From Vibrio algicola (GTDB lineage: Bacteria; Pseudomonadota; Gammaproteobacteria; Enterobacterales; Vibrionaceae): DNA of 64,000 bases. The stretch lies in contig NZ_CP045699.1 of NCBI RefSeq assembly GCF_009601765.2, positions 2,356,001-2,420,000 on the forward strand, written 5' to 3'. Below, in pieces: positions 56,751 through 64,000 of this stretch (its first letter is position 1; every line of letters starts with the position of its first letter). A program made the translations under genes and the position numbers. The notes below the pieces were generated by a model. That model was not told the origin of the DNA. It did no database searches and saw only the letters and a list, made by a program, of their open reading frames with translations.

Positions 56751-58811
56751 TTAGCCTTCAATTCCGGCATGACGCAATAACGCATCAATTTTAGGTTCAC
56801 GGCCACGGAAGCGTTTGAATAGTTCCATTGGCTCCTCACTGCCACCCATTTCTAGGATGTTATTTAAGAAACTTTGACCGGTTTGTTGATTGAAAATGCC
56901 TTCTTCTTCAAAACGAGAGAATGCATCACTTGAAAGCACTTCTGCCCATAAGTAGCTGTAGTAACCCGCACTATAACCACCTGCAAAAATATGGCTGAAA
57001 GCATGAGAGAATCGGTTCCACTCAAGGCTTGGCAGAACCGCCACTTTGGCTTTGACTTCCGCCAAAGTTTCCAGCACTTTTGCGCCCACTTCTGGATCGT
57101 ATTGTGAATGCAGCGTGAAGTCGAATAGGCCGAACTCTAACTGGCGCAAAATAAACATCGCCGATTGGAAGTTCTTGGCCGCTAGCATTTTATCTAGCAT
57201 CGCTTTTGGCAATGGTTCGCCAGTTTGATAATGACCTGAAATAAAGGCCAATGCTTGCTCTTCCCAACACCAATTTTCTAAGAACTGACTTGGCAATTCA
57301 ACCGCATCCCAAGGCACGCCATTAATGCCCGACACATCGGCCACTTCCACTTGAGTTAACATGTGGTGGATACCATGACCGAATTCGTGGAATAACGTCA
57401 CCACTTCATCGTGGGTAAACAAAGCGGGCTTATCACCGATTGGCTTATTGAAGTTACAGGTTAAATACGCCACCGGAGACTGAATGTTTCCTTGTTTATC
57501 ACTTAGGCTACGACGCACCCTGCAATCGTCCATCCAAGCGCCGCCACGTTTATGTTCACGCGCATATAAATCTAAGTAAAAACTGCCACGCAATTGACCT
57601 TGGCTGTCTTTAATTTCAAAAAAACGTACTGATTCGTGCCAAATTTCAATGTCTTGTTTTTCGGTGACTGTCATGCCGAACACGCGGCTTAATACTTCAA
57701 ATAAACCCGACACCACTTTTGACTCAGGGAAGTAAGGACGTAATTCTTCATCTGAGATTTGGAACAATTTTTGTTTTTGTTTTTCGCTGTAGTAACCAAT
57801 ATCCCACAGGTTTAATTCGCTGACGCCACATTCTTGCTCAGCAAATTGACGCAATTGCTCAACTTCTTTCTCGCCTTGTGGTTTTGCTTTTAATGCTAAA
57901 TCATTTAAGAAACCCATCACTTGAGCTGGGTTTTCGGCCATTTTAGTCGACAATGATTTTTCTGCGTAAGAAGCAAAGCCCAATAAACGAGCCACTTCAT
58001 GGCGCAGTTTTAGCTCTTCTGCCATGATCTCGGTGTTATCCCATTTGCCAGCATTGGGACCACGATCCGAAGCGCGAGTCACAAATGCTTCATACATTTC
58101 TTGGCGCAGTGCTTGGTTGTCACAATAAGTCATCACTGGAATGTACGATGGCATTTCAAGTGTCAGCAACCAACCGTCAAGTTCTTTCGCTTCCGCATTG
58201 GCTTTGGCGGCCGCCATGGCCGATTCTGGCATACCAACTAAATCGGCTTCTTCGGTAATGTGCTTAGACCAACCCATAGTGGCATCAAGGACATTATTTG
58301 AAAACGTTGAACCTAATTCAGACAAACGCTTACTGATCTCACCATAACGTTTTTGTTCATCGGCAGGGAGTGCAATACCCGATAATTCAAAGTCACGCAA
58401 TGCATCGGTGATCGCTTTTTGCTGCGCGGTATTTAAGCGCGCAAACTCTTGGCCGGTTTTAATCGCTTTATAAGCATCGTACAAGCCTTTGTGTTGACCA
58501 ACCCAAGTACCGTATTCTGACAATAACGGCAAACAAGCTTCATACACTTCACGCAATTCAGGGCTATTTTTAACCGAATTAAGATGCCCAATTGGCGACC
58601 AAATTCGACTTAAGCGATCATCGGTTTCAGTTAATGGCTGGCAGATAGAATCCCAAGTTGGCGCATCACCCGTCGCTAATACCGCTTCCACTTGAGCTCG
58701 ACAATCGGCAATCGCTTGCTCAACAGCGGGTAAAACATGATGGGGTTGAATATGAGAAAATGGCGGCAAACCATCAGCCGATTGGGTAAAAGTAAGTAAC
58801 GGATTTGACAT
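56751..58811 (-). CDS. prlC: Oligopeptidase A
   Basis: Cytoplasmic M3-family zinc peptidase degrading short peptides, including cleaved signal peptides. The 686-residue product has the zinc motif HEFGH (in TLFHEFGHGIHHML, near residue 475) and the downstream Glu ligand region, with normal family length (E. coli 680). In E. coli prlC is followed by rsmJ; here rlmJ diverges from it across a 224-base gap, and no small partner gene follows. Confidence 0.97.
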   Translation of the reverse strand: MSNPLLTFTQSADGLPPFSHIQPHHVLPAVEQAIADCRAQVEAVLATGDAPTWDSICQPLTETDDRLSRIWSPIGHLNSVKNSPELREVYEACLPLLSEYGTWVGQHKGLYDAYKAIKTGQEFARLNTAQQKAITDALRDFELSGIALPADEQKRYGEISKRLSELGSTFSNNVLDATMGWSKHITEEADLVGMPESAMAAAKANAEAKELDGWLLTLEMPSYIPVMTYCDNQALRQEMYEAFVTRASDRGPNAGKWDNTEIMAEELKLRHEVARLLGFASYAEKSLSTKMAENPAQVMGFLNDLALKAKPQGEKEVEQLRQFAEQECGVSELNLWDIGYYSEKQKQKLFQISDEELRPYFPESKVVSGLFEVLSRVFGMTVTEKQDIEIWHESVRFFEIKDSQGQLRGSFYLDLYAREHKRGGAWMDDCRVRRSLSDKQGNIQSPVAYLTCNFNKPIGDKPALFTHDEVVTLFHEFGHGIHHMLTQVEVADVSGINGVPWDAVELPSQFLENWCWEEQALAFISGHYQTGEPLPKAMLDKMLAAKNFQSAMFILRQLEFGLFDFTLHSQYDPEVGAKVLETLAEVKAKVAVLPSLEWNRFSHAFSHIFAGGYSAGYYSYLWAEVLSSDAFSRFEEEGIFNQQTGQSFLNNILEMGGSEEPMELFKRFRGREPKIDALLRHAGIEG

Positions 58812-59035
58812 GAAGGCTTCCTTAATCGTGAATTGAGATCACAGCTTTTTTATCGCTTTATACTGATTAAATGTAGCCGATCGATGCTAATTTCAATGGG
58901 CGGATAAAGAAAAAGCAAAAGCCTTTTCAGTCGCGGCACACGAAAAAATAAATTGGCTGATTTTTTGTCACGCATATCGAGCTGATTTTCTGTATCATGG
59001 AAAACAATAATACCCCCTTTTAAAAGAGATATTTC

Positions 59036-59872
59036 ATGCTGAGTTATCGTCATAGCTTCCATGCTGGCAACCATGCCGACGTAGTTAAACACATAGTACA
59101 AAGCTTAATTCTTGATGCACTGAAGCAAAAAGATAAGCCATTTGTCTATCATGATACTCATGCGGGTGTCGGTCGTTATGACTTGACCCATGAATGGTCT
59201 GAAAAAACCGGTGAATACAAACAAGGTATTGCTCGTATTTGGGATACGGCTCAACCGGAAGAAGTAAGCAGTTACTTACAAGCGGTGACCAATCTTAATC
59301 ACGGAGAAGAATTGCGTTATTACCCCGGCTCTCCTCGGGTCGCACGCGCTCATTTGCGCCCTAACGATCGCATGGTATTAACCGAATTACACCCAAGTGA
59401 CTTTCCATTGCTTGAACAAGAGTTTCATCGTGATCGCCAAGTGTCGATGCATCAAAAAGATGGCTTTGCCCATTTAAAAGCCTGCTTACCACCAAAAGAG
59501 CGTCGTGGTTTAGTCTTAATCGATCCTCCTTATGAATTAGCCCATGAATACCAAGACGTAGTCAAAGCGATTGCTCAAAGCTATAAACGCTGGTCAACTG
59601 GGGTGTATGCCATTTGGTATCCGGTGGTGTATCGCAGCAATATCGATGACATGCTGGAAGGTTTGCAAGATCTCGGCATTCGCAAGATTTTACAAATTGA
59701 ACTGGGCGTATCACCCGACAGCGAAGAGCGTGGCATGACGGCCTCTGGCATGATCGTGATAAACCCACCGTGGAAACTCGAAAGCCAAATGCGGGATATT
59801 TTGCCGCGATTACAACAAGCGATCGCACCTGCAACCGGCTTTTCTAAAGTAGAATGGATCGTTCCTGAATAA
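59036..59872 (+). CDS. rlmJ: 23S rRNA (adenine-2030-N6)-methyltransferase RlmJ
   Basis: Methylates A2030 of 23S rRNA. The 278-residue product has the family start MLSYRHSFHAGNHADVVKH, the SAM-binding segment DTHAGVGRYDL and the catalytic DPPYE motif (LIDPPYELAHEYQD, near residue 165). AGAGA lies about eight bases upstream. It lies next to prlC and gor, as in E. coli. Confidence 0.97.
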   Translation: MLSYRHSFHAGNHADVVKHIVQSLILDALKQKDKPFVYHDTHAGVGRYDLTHEWSEKTGEYKQGIARIWDTAQPEEVSSYLQAVTNLNHGEELRYYPGSPRVARAHLRPNDRMVLTELHPSDFPLLEQEFHRDRQVSMHQKDGFAHLKACLPPKERRGLVLIDPPYELAHEYQDVVKAIAQSYKRWSTGVYAIWYPVVYRSNIDDMLEGLQDLGIRKILQIELGVSPDSEERGMTASGMIVINPPWKLESQMRDILPRLQQAIAPATGFSKVEWIVPE

Positions 59873-59991
59873 AATAATTTGGGGTTGCGGTTCATCTTAG
59901 CTACCCCCATTAATGATAAATAGACCATAGCAAAATTCACTCGCATGCCGACCAAAACGGACATGCCTTAAACACAGTTACGGAGAACACA

Positions 59992-61362
59992 ATGACAACG
60001 CATTTTGATTACATTTGTATTGGTGGCGGCAGTGGTGGCATAGCTTCAGCTAACCGCGCGGCAATGTACGGCGCGAAAGTCGCGTTAATTGAAGCGCAAG
60101 ATTTGGGCGGCACTTGTGTCAACGTTGGCTGTGTACCGAAAAAAGTGATGTGGCATGGCGCGCAAGTAGCAGAAGCGATCAACCTATATTCAAAAGATTA
60201 CGGTTTTGATGTCGACGTTAAAAGCTTCAACTGGGCCAAAATGGTTGAAAACCGTCAAGCTTACATTGGCCGTATTCATCAATCTTACGATCGCGTATTG
60301 GGTAACAACAAAATCAATGTCATTCGTGGCTTTGCGCGATTTGTTTCAGGAGATGGTGTCGATAAGAAAACGGTCGAAGTCAATGGTGAGCTTTACACTG
60401 CCGATCATATTTTAATTGCCGTCGGTGGTCGTCCAACCATTCCAAACGTGCCAGGCGCAGAGCACGGTATTGATTCAAACGGTTTCTTTGAAATCACCGA
60501 ACAACCTAAACGTGTGGCCGTGGTTGGTGCGGGTTATATTGCGGTTGAAATCGCTGGAGTATTAAGCGCATTAGGCACAGAGACTCATTTATATGTGCGT
60601 AAAGAATCACCACTACGTAGTTTCGATCCGATGATCATCGACACTCTGGTTGAAGTCATGGACGCAGAAGGGCCGACTTTACATACTCACTCAGTACCAA
60701 AAGAAGTGGTCAAAGAAGCTGATGGCAGCCTAACGCTGCACCTTGAAAACGGTGAAAGCCAAAACGTCGACACTTTAATTTGGGCGATTGGTCGCCATCC
60801 TGCAACCGATGCGATTAACTTAGATGTCACTGGCGTTGCCACCAACGATCGTGGTTACATCAAAGTCGACCAATACCAAGAAACCAATGTCAAAGGTATC
60901 TATTGTGTTGGGGATATTATGGAAGGTGGCGTTGAGCTCACACCCGTTGCGGTTAAAGCCGGTCGTCAGCTATCTGAACGTCTATTTAACGGCAAAACCA
61001 CGGCTAAAATGGATTATGACCTGATCCCAACCGTGGTCTTCAGCCATCCACCCATTGGTACTATCGGGGTAACCGAAGCGGAAGCCGTGGCCAAATATGG
61101 TCAAGAAAACGTCAAAATTTACCAGTCGGGCTTCACAGCAATGTACACAGCCGTGACACAGCACCGTCAACCGTGTAAAATGAAGCTCGTTTGTGCAGGT
61201 GACGATGAAAAAGTGGTCGGCTTGCATGGCATTGGCTTTACCGTTGATGAAATGATCCAGGGTTTTGCAGTGGCGATGAAAATTGGCGCCACTAAAGCAG
61301 ACTTTGATGCGGTGGTTGCGATCCACCCAACCGGTAGTGAAGAATTCGTTACCATGAGGTAA
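59992..61362 (+). CDS. gor: Glutathione-disulfide reductase
   Basis: NADPH-dependent flavoenzyme keeping glutathione reduced. The 456-residue product has the FAD motif [14 protein letters not shown] near residues 11-24, the redox pair C42/C47 ([13 protein letters not shown]), an NADPH-binding [13 protein letters not shown] segment and the C-terminal [12 protein letters not shown] with the catalytic His-Glu pair. GGAGA lies seven bases upstream. The downstream region carries a 9-bp inverted repeat (61413-61421 with 61456-61464) and a terminator. Confidence 0.98.
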   Translation: MTTHFDYICIGGGSGGIASANRAAMYGAKVALIEAQDLGGTCVNVGCVPKKVMWHGAQVAEAINLYSKDYGFDVDVKSFNWAKMVENRQAYIGRIHQSYDRVLGNNKINVIRGFARFVSGDGVDKKTVEVNGELYTADHILIAVGGRPTIPNVPGAEHGIDSNGFFEITEQPKRVAVVGAGYIAVEIAGVLSALGTETHLYVRKESPLRSFDPMIIDTLVEVMDAEGPTLHTHSVPKEVVKEADGSLTLHLENGESQNVDTLIWAIGRHPATDAINLDVTGVATNDRGYIKVDQYQETNVKGIYCVGDIMEGGVELTPVAVKAGRQLSERLFNGKTTAKMDYDLIPTVVFSHPPIGTIGVTEAEAVAKYGQENVKIYQSGFTAMYTAVTQHRQPCKMKLVCAGDDEKVVGLHGIGFTVDEMIQGFAVAMKIGATKADFDAVVAIHPTGSEEFVTMR

Positions 61363-61485
61363 ATCGCTAACAATGCCGTCAAAATAATTGACGCTGCAAG
61401 TAAGACAAGTATAAATCACGTAGTAATAAGGCGATTGAACTGCCTATATAAATTGACGTGATTTTCAGGAGCCGCAAATTATGGA

Positions 61486-61525
61486 CCCCAAGCAAGAATC
61501 TCTTGCTTGGGGTTTTTCTTTTTTT
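61486..61525 (+). terminator. Rho-independent terminator after gor
   Basis: CCCCAAGCAAGA / TCTTGCTTGGGG, a 12-bp perfect stem with an ATC loop and a T-rich tail of 13 bases with one C. It lies 124 bases past gor, so gor has a long 3' untranslated region or another short RNA starts in between. Confidence 0.93.
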
Positions 61526-61575
61526 AAGATCCATACATCAGACCAATAACAACAATAATAACCTACGGATGATGA

Positions 61576-62161
61576 ATGTTTCTCCCTTTTGGGATTCAAA
61601 TCGTTTATATGACTTTATTTTTTACTAACCACAAGTTAACCCATGCAATTCAAGTAATTGGATTAAGTGTCTTAGCTTTATTTAGTTTTCATAGCTTGGC
61701 TGAAACCTCCACGGTATCAGGAACTTCTGACATCCTGACAAACAGTAATCGCAGTATTATGTTACAACACGCACCTGACGGACGATAGCGGTGTTGGCCG
61801 CCCTTCTCAAACGTTTATGAAGACCTCAAAACGAGAAGCACTCGATGCGGTGTTTGGTGGTGAGCTCAGTTACGATTGGTATAAAGACAGCGATTTAAGC
61901 TCAACAGCAGATCAAATTGTCGGATTAGAGTCCGATGATGGCAGTATTGGGGTTAGCGCCCTCACCGGTTTACGCTACAGCATTACCGACAAGCTAGAAA
62001 GTGGCGTAAATATTGGCGCGAAATACGCTTACGACCGAACCTATCTACAAACATCGGCGGATATGACGTATTACTTTACCGAAAACATCGCCATTGGTGG
62101 TGAAGTGAACTACGATGATCAGGTCCCTCATATTGGATTTTTCCTTAAGATCAGTAATTAA
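61576..62161 (+). pseudogene. Outer-membrane-type protein broken by a frameshift
   Basis: Two frames make one protein if a single base is removed near 61778-61782. The first (from 61576) gives a signal-peptide region ending HSLAETST and continues to SIMLQHAPD, then hits TAG at 61788. The second frame read backward from 61817 continues without a stop as DDSGVGRPSQTF and then to the C-terminus at 62161. The joined product (about 190 residues) has beta-strand patterns (SALTGLRYSITDKLESGVNIGAKYAY) like a small outer-membrane barrel. The run GACGGACGA suggests an inserted G. It could be a true pseudogene, a phase-variable gene, or a sequencing error. Confidence 0.65.
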
Positions 62162-62182
62162 CTCATTAATAAGGTCGGCTTT

Positions 62183-62800
62183 ATGCTCAAATCTAATTCG
62201 ATTAAATTTTTGCGTAACGTCGCACTGACCAGTTTAGCAATTTTGCCTTTTTTTACATCAGCTCAACCTTACCTTGGCCTCAATCTTGGTTTTGGTGTTT
62301 CTGACCATGTCTATCATTCTGATATCGGTAATCTTGATCTTAGCCCTAATACTTCGAGCATCATCTGGGGTGGTGTTGCTGGCTATCAATTTACAGAACA
62401 TTGGGGAGCAGAATTGGAGTATCGCCAATATAGAATGCACAATGAGGTCAGCGCCATCAAAGTAGCGACAACCGATAACAATAAGCAAGCTTGGGAATCG
62501 AAAGGAACGGCTAAGCAGACTAGCTTTATCCCTATGTATTTTTATCCTTTAAATGATCAATGGCGGGTTAAATCAGGTATTGGAATCAGCTATACCCACT
62601 ATGACTTTCAAATTAGAACCAATGAAACACAGACCACGACAACTCATTCAAGCTCACAAAATTATTGGGGTGGAATTGCAAGTCTTGGATTAGAGTTCAC
62701 GGTCAACGATCAACTTACCTTAGGTATTACGAGCCAATATCAAGCGGATCAAGCCACTAAAACAGCCTCATTAAGCCTAAGCTCAAGTTACTATTTTTAG
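62183..62800 (+). CDS. Small outer-membrane beta-barrel protein
   Basis: 205-residue precursor with a signal peptide (cleavage near residue 27, after TSA), alternating strands (YLGLNLGFGVSD, WGGVAGYQFTEHWGAELEYRQYRM) and a terminal aromatic YYF, as needed for insertion by the Bam complex. It resembles the OmpA/OmpX-like eight-strand barrels. The function is unknown. It starts 21 bases after the end of the frameshifted outer-membrane gene, so the two probably formed an operon. The stop lies 26 bases from the stop of the convergent oxidoreductase. Confidence 0.75.
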   Translation: MLKSNSIKFLRNVALTSLAILPFFTSAQPYLGLNLGFGVSDHVYHSDIGNLDLSPNTSSIIWGGVAGYQFTEHWGAELEYRQYRMHNEVSAIKVATTDNNKQAWESKGTAKQTSFIPMYFYPLNDQWRVKSGIGISYTHYDFQIRTNETQTTTTHSSSQNYWGGIASLGLEFTVNDQLTLGITSQYQADQATKTASLSLSSSYYF

Positions 62801-62826
62801 CACCAAACCCCACTATCCCATTGATT

Positions 62827-63807
62827 TTAGGAATCCGAAGGAAATACTACCCCAGTCTGACGGCGAATTTCAGTGGTAATACGAGACACGCCTAACGCAC
62901 GAGCTTTTGCTTGCTGACATAATTGACCGCGTTTGATTTGCTGGGCGAAAATGCTGGCTTCATAAGTCATGGTATTTTCTAGTTGTGGCACTTGATAAGT
63001 CATCACCTCTTCACCACGCAGTTTTATATCCACATGATCGCACTCTGAAATATGAGGGATATGCATTACCCCCGCCTCACCTTGCAATTCAGTCGGTAAG
63101 ACAGAGTCCGACACTTTAGAATGGCAAATCACCACTTCAAACTCGGGATAAGTTAAAATGGCACTGCCATGCGCATCCACACCCGATTCAAGTAAGTGAG
63201 CACTCGCTTTAATGCTTTCCGGCTCACCAAATAACGCCACCGCACTAGAAACACAATAGAAGCCGATATCCATGATCGAGCCATTCGAAAAATCAGGATT
63301 AAAGGTATTCGGGTTTTCACCATCAAGGTAGCGCTGATAACGCGAAGAATATTGGCAGTAATGAATACTGACTTTATGCAGCTTACCCAGTTGCGGTAAG
63401 TGTTCGCTAATCAAGGCGAAGTTAGGTAAGTATTCAGTTTTAAATGCTTCAAATAACACCACATTATGTTGCTCAGCGACTTGGTACATATGCTCGGCTT
63501 GAGTGATGTTAGAGGCAACTGGTTTCTCACAAATCACATGTTTGCCATTTTCTAACATTAACACACTTTGCGAATAATGCAGTGAGTTGGGGCTAGCGAT
63601 ATACACCGCATCAAACGCATCACTTTGGGCCATTTCGGTGAGATCATCAAAACACACCGCATCTGAATTAAACGGCGCTGCAAACTCTTTGGCGCGCGCA
63701 GTATCACGAGAATACACCGCACTCAGTTCAAACTCTTTGACTTCCAATGCCGCTTGTACAAAACGCTCGGTGATCCAGTTAGTACCAATAATTGCCAGTC
63801 GTAACAT
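62827..63807 (-). CDS. Gfo/Idh/MocA family oxidoreductase
   Basis: 326-residue NAD(P)-dependent oxidoreductase with an N-terminal Rossmann fold (IIGTNWITERF near residue 6), the EKP motif (HVICEKPVASN near residue 95) and the C-terminal substrate domain. Family members act on sugars, inositols or related polyols; the substrate here is not evident. AGAGG lies about 11 bases before the ATG. Terminator-like DNA upstream suggests it is not co-transcribed with the gene beyond the window edge. Confidence 0.88.
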   Translation of the reverse strand: MLRLAIIGTNWITERFVQAALEVKEFELSAVYSRDTARAKEFAAPFNSDAVCFDDLTEMAQSDAFDAVYIASPNSLHYSQSVLMLENGKHVICEKPVASNITQAEHMYQVAEQHNVVLFEAFKTEYLPNFALISEHLPQLGKLHKVSIHYCQYSSRYQRYLDGENPNTFNPDFSNGSIMDIGFYCVSSAVALFGEPESIKASAHLLESGVDAHGSAILTYPEFEVVICHSKVSDSVLPTELQGEAGVMHIPHISECDHVDIKLRGEEVMTYQVPQLENTMTYEASIFAQQIKRGQLCQQAKARALGVSRITTEIRRQTGVVFPSDS

Positions 63808-63825
63808 AAGCTTGAACCTCTACTC

Positions 63826-63861
63826 TAAAATAAGAAAACCACAAAGCTCGCACTCTGTGGT
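63826..63861 (-). terminator. Likely terminator of a minus-strand gene beyond the window
   Basis: On the minus strand, ACCACA / TGTGGT with a 12-base loop is followed by TTTTCTTATTTT. It ends 19 bases before the oxidoreductase start, so it would insulate that gene from upstream transcription. Confidence 0.6.
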
Positions 63862-63930
63862 CTTATTGTACATCTTCCCCTAAATAATAGTACCAAGGGG
63901 GAAGGCTTATGGTCATCTAACAACACTACA

Positions 63931-64000
63931 CTTCTATTCATATTGTTGATGGAGAAAAGTGTCAAAGAACATGGACGTTCTTTTTCAAGTGCCCATGGAC
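63931..64000 (-). repeat. Family A subfamily II repeat cut by the window edge (copy A5)
   Basis: Inverted relative to A1 and A2. On the minus strand it reads GTCCATGGGCACTTGA, then AAAGAAC-GTCCAT-GTTCTTT, then TTGACACTTTTC and CATCAACAATATG. Its perfect hairpin shows the same loop as A4 but different arms. Confidence 0.85.

Noticed and set aside
58850..59101. 83-codon minus-strand frame upstream of prlC
   Set aside because: It overlaps the rlmJ start and promoter region, has no ribosome site and no family resemblance; treated as chance.
1..64000. tRNA or rRNA genes
   Set aside because: I saw no cloverleaf-like sequence or rRNA segment on either strand by eye; a covariance-model scan would be needed to exclude one fully.

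Overview
The window is an ordinary, gene-dense stretch of a Vibrionaceae main chromosome (Vibrio or a close relative). This rests on the twelve-gene general secretion operon (gspC to gspN) next to nudE, the order glnA / DUF4124 gene / ntrB / ntrC, the hemN / DUF2489 / yihI / cytochrome c4 / engB / spf / polA cluster, a CsrB-type RNA preceded by a VarA/GacA-type site, and AT-leaning base composition. I see no prophage, CRISPR array, integron, defence island or intact insertion sequence. The species cannot be fixed from the sequence alone.

Layout. 1-12.6 kb, minus strand: the 3'-truncated nudE, then the type II secretion operon read gspC, D, E, F, G, H, I, J, K, L, M, N. 12.9-18.4 kb, plus strand: hslR and hslO (heat and redox stress), pckA and an AsmA-like protein. 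18.5-22.9 kb, minus strand: a GNAT-hotdog fusion (YiiD type), dtd, yihY and typA. 23.3-29.8 kb, plus strand: a CaCA-type exchanger and the nitrogen module glnA, DUF4124, ntrB, ntrC, with a sigma-54 promoter and NtrC sites visible. 30-32.7 kb: a sensor GGDEF-EAL protein. 32.9-36.6 kb, minus strand: hemN, DUF2489, yihI, cytochrome c4. Then engB (+), a 1.2-kb region without a long gene that holds a repeat, a MITE, a possible tiny gene and Spot 42 RNA, followed by polA (-), RyhB RNA (-), yhhQ, a DUF3630 gene and recQ (all -). 45.8-47.5 kb: two exporters, then CsrB RNA. 48.3-51.9 kb: cpxP diverging from cpxRA, then trmL. 52-56.6 kb: fxsA (-), aspA-dcuA (+), argO-like (-). 56.7-64 kb: prlC (-), rlmJ, gor, a frameshifted outer-membrane gene, an intact outer-membrane gene, and a Gfo/Idh oxidoreductase (-).

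How the parts work together. Three global regulatory RNAs lie within 10 kb: Spot 42 (carbon), RyhB (iron) and CsrB (CsrA sponge). The glutamine synthetase cluster shows the classical NtrBC loop, with sigma-54/NtrC control at glnA and an NtrC operator directly before ntrB. cpxRA has a perfect CpxR box. aspA-dcuA is an anaerobic aspartate/fumarate module.

The less ordinary content is in the intergenic DNA. One dispersed repeat family (family A, two subfamilies) has a hairpin whose two arms change together while its loop is constant. A second family (family B) lies at two gene borders. A 261-bp MITE with 19-bp perfect terminal repeats and a CTAG target duplication has landed inside a family A copy. 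A 27-codon reading frame with a perfect Shine-Dalgarno sequence lies beside Spot 42. These are the best candidates for little-described biology here; no new multi-gene system was found.
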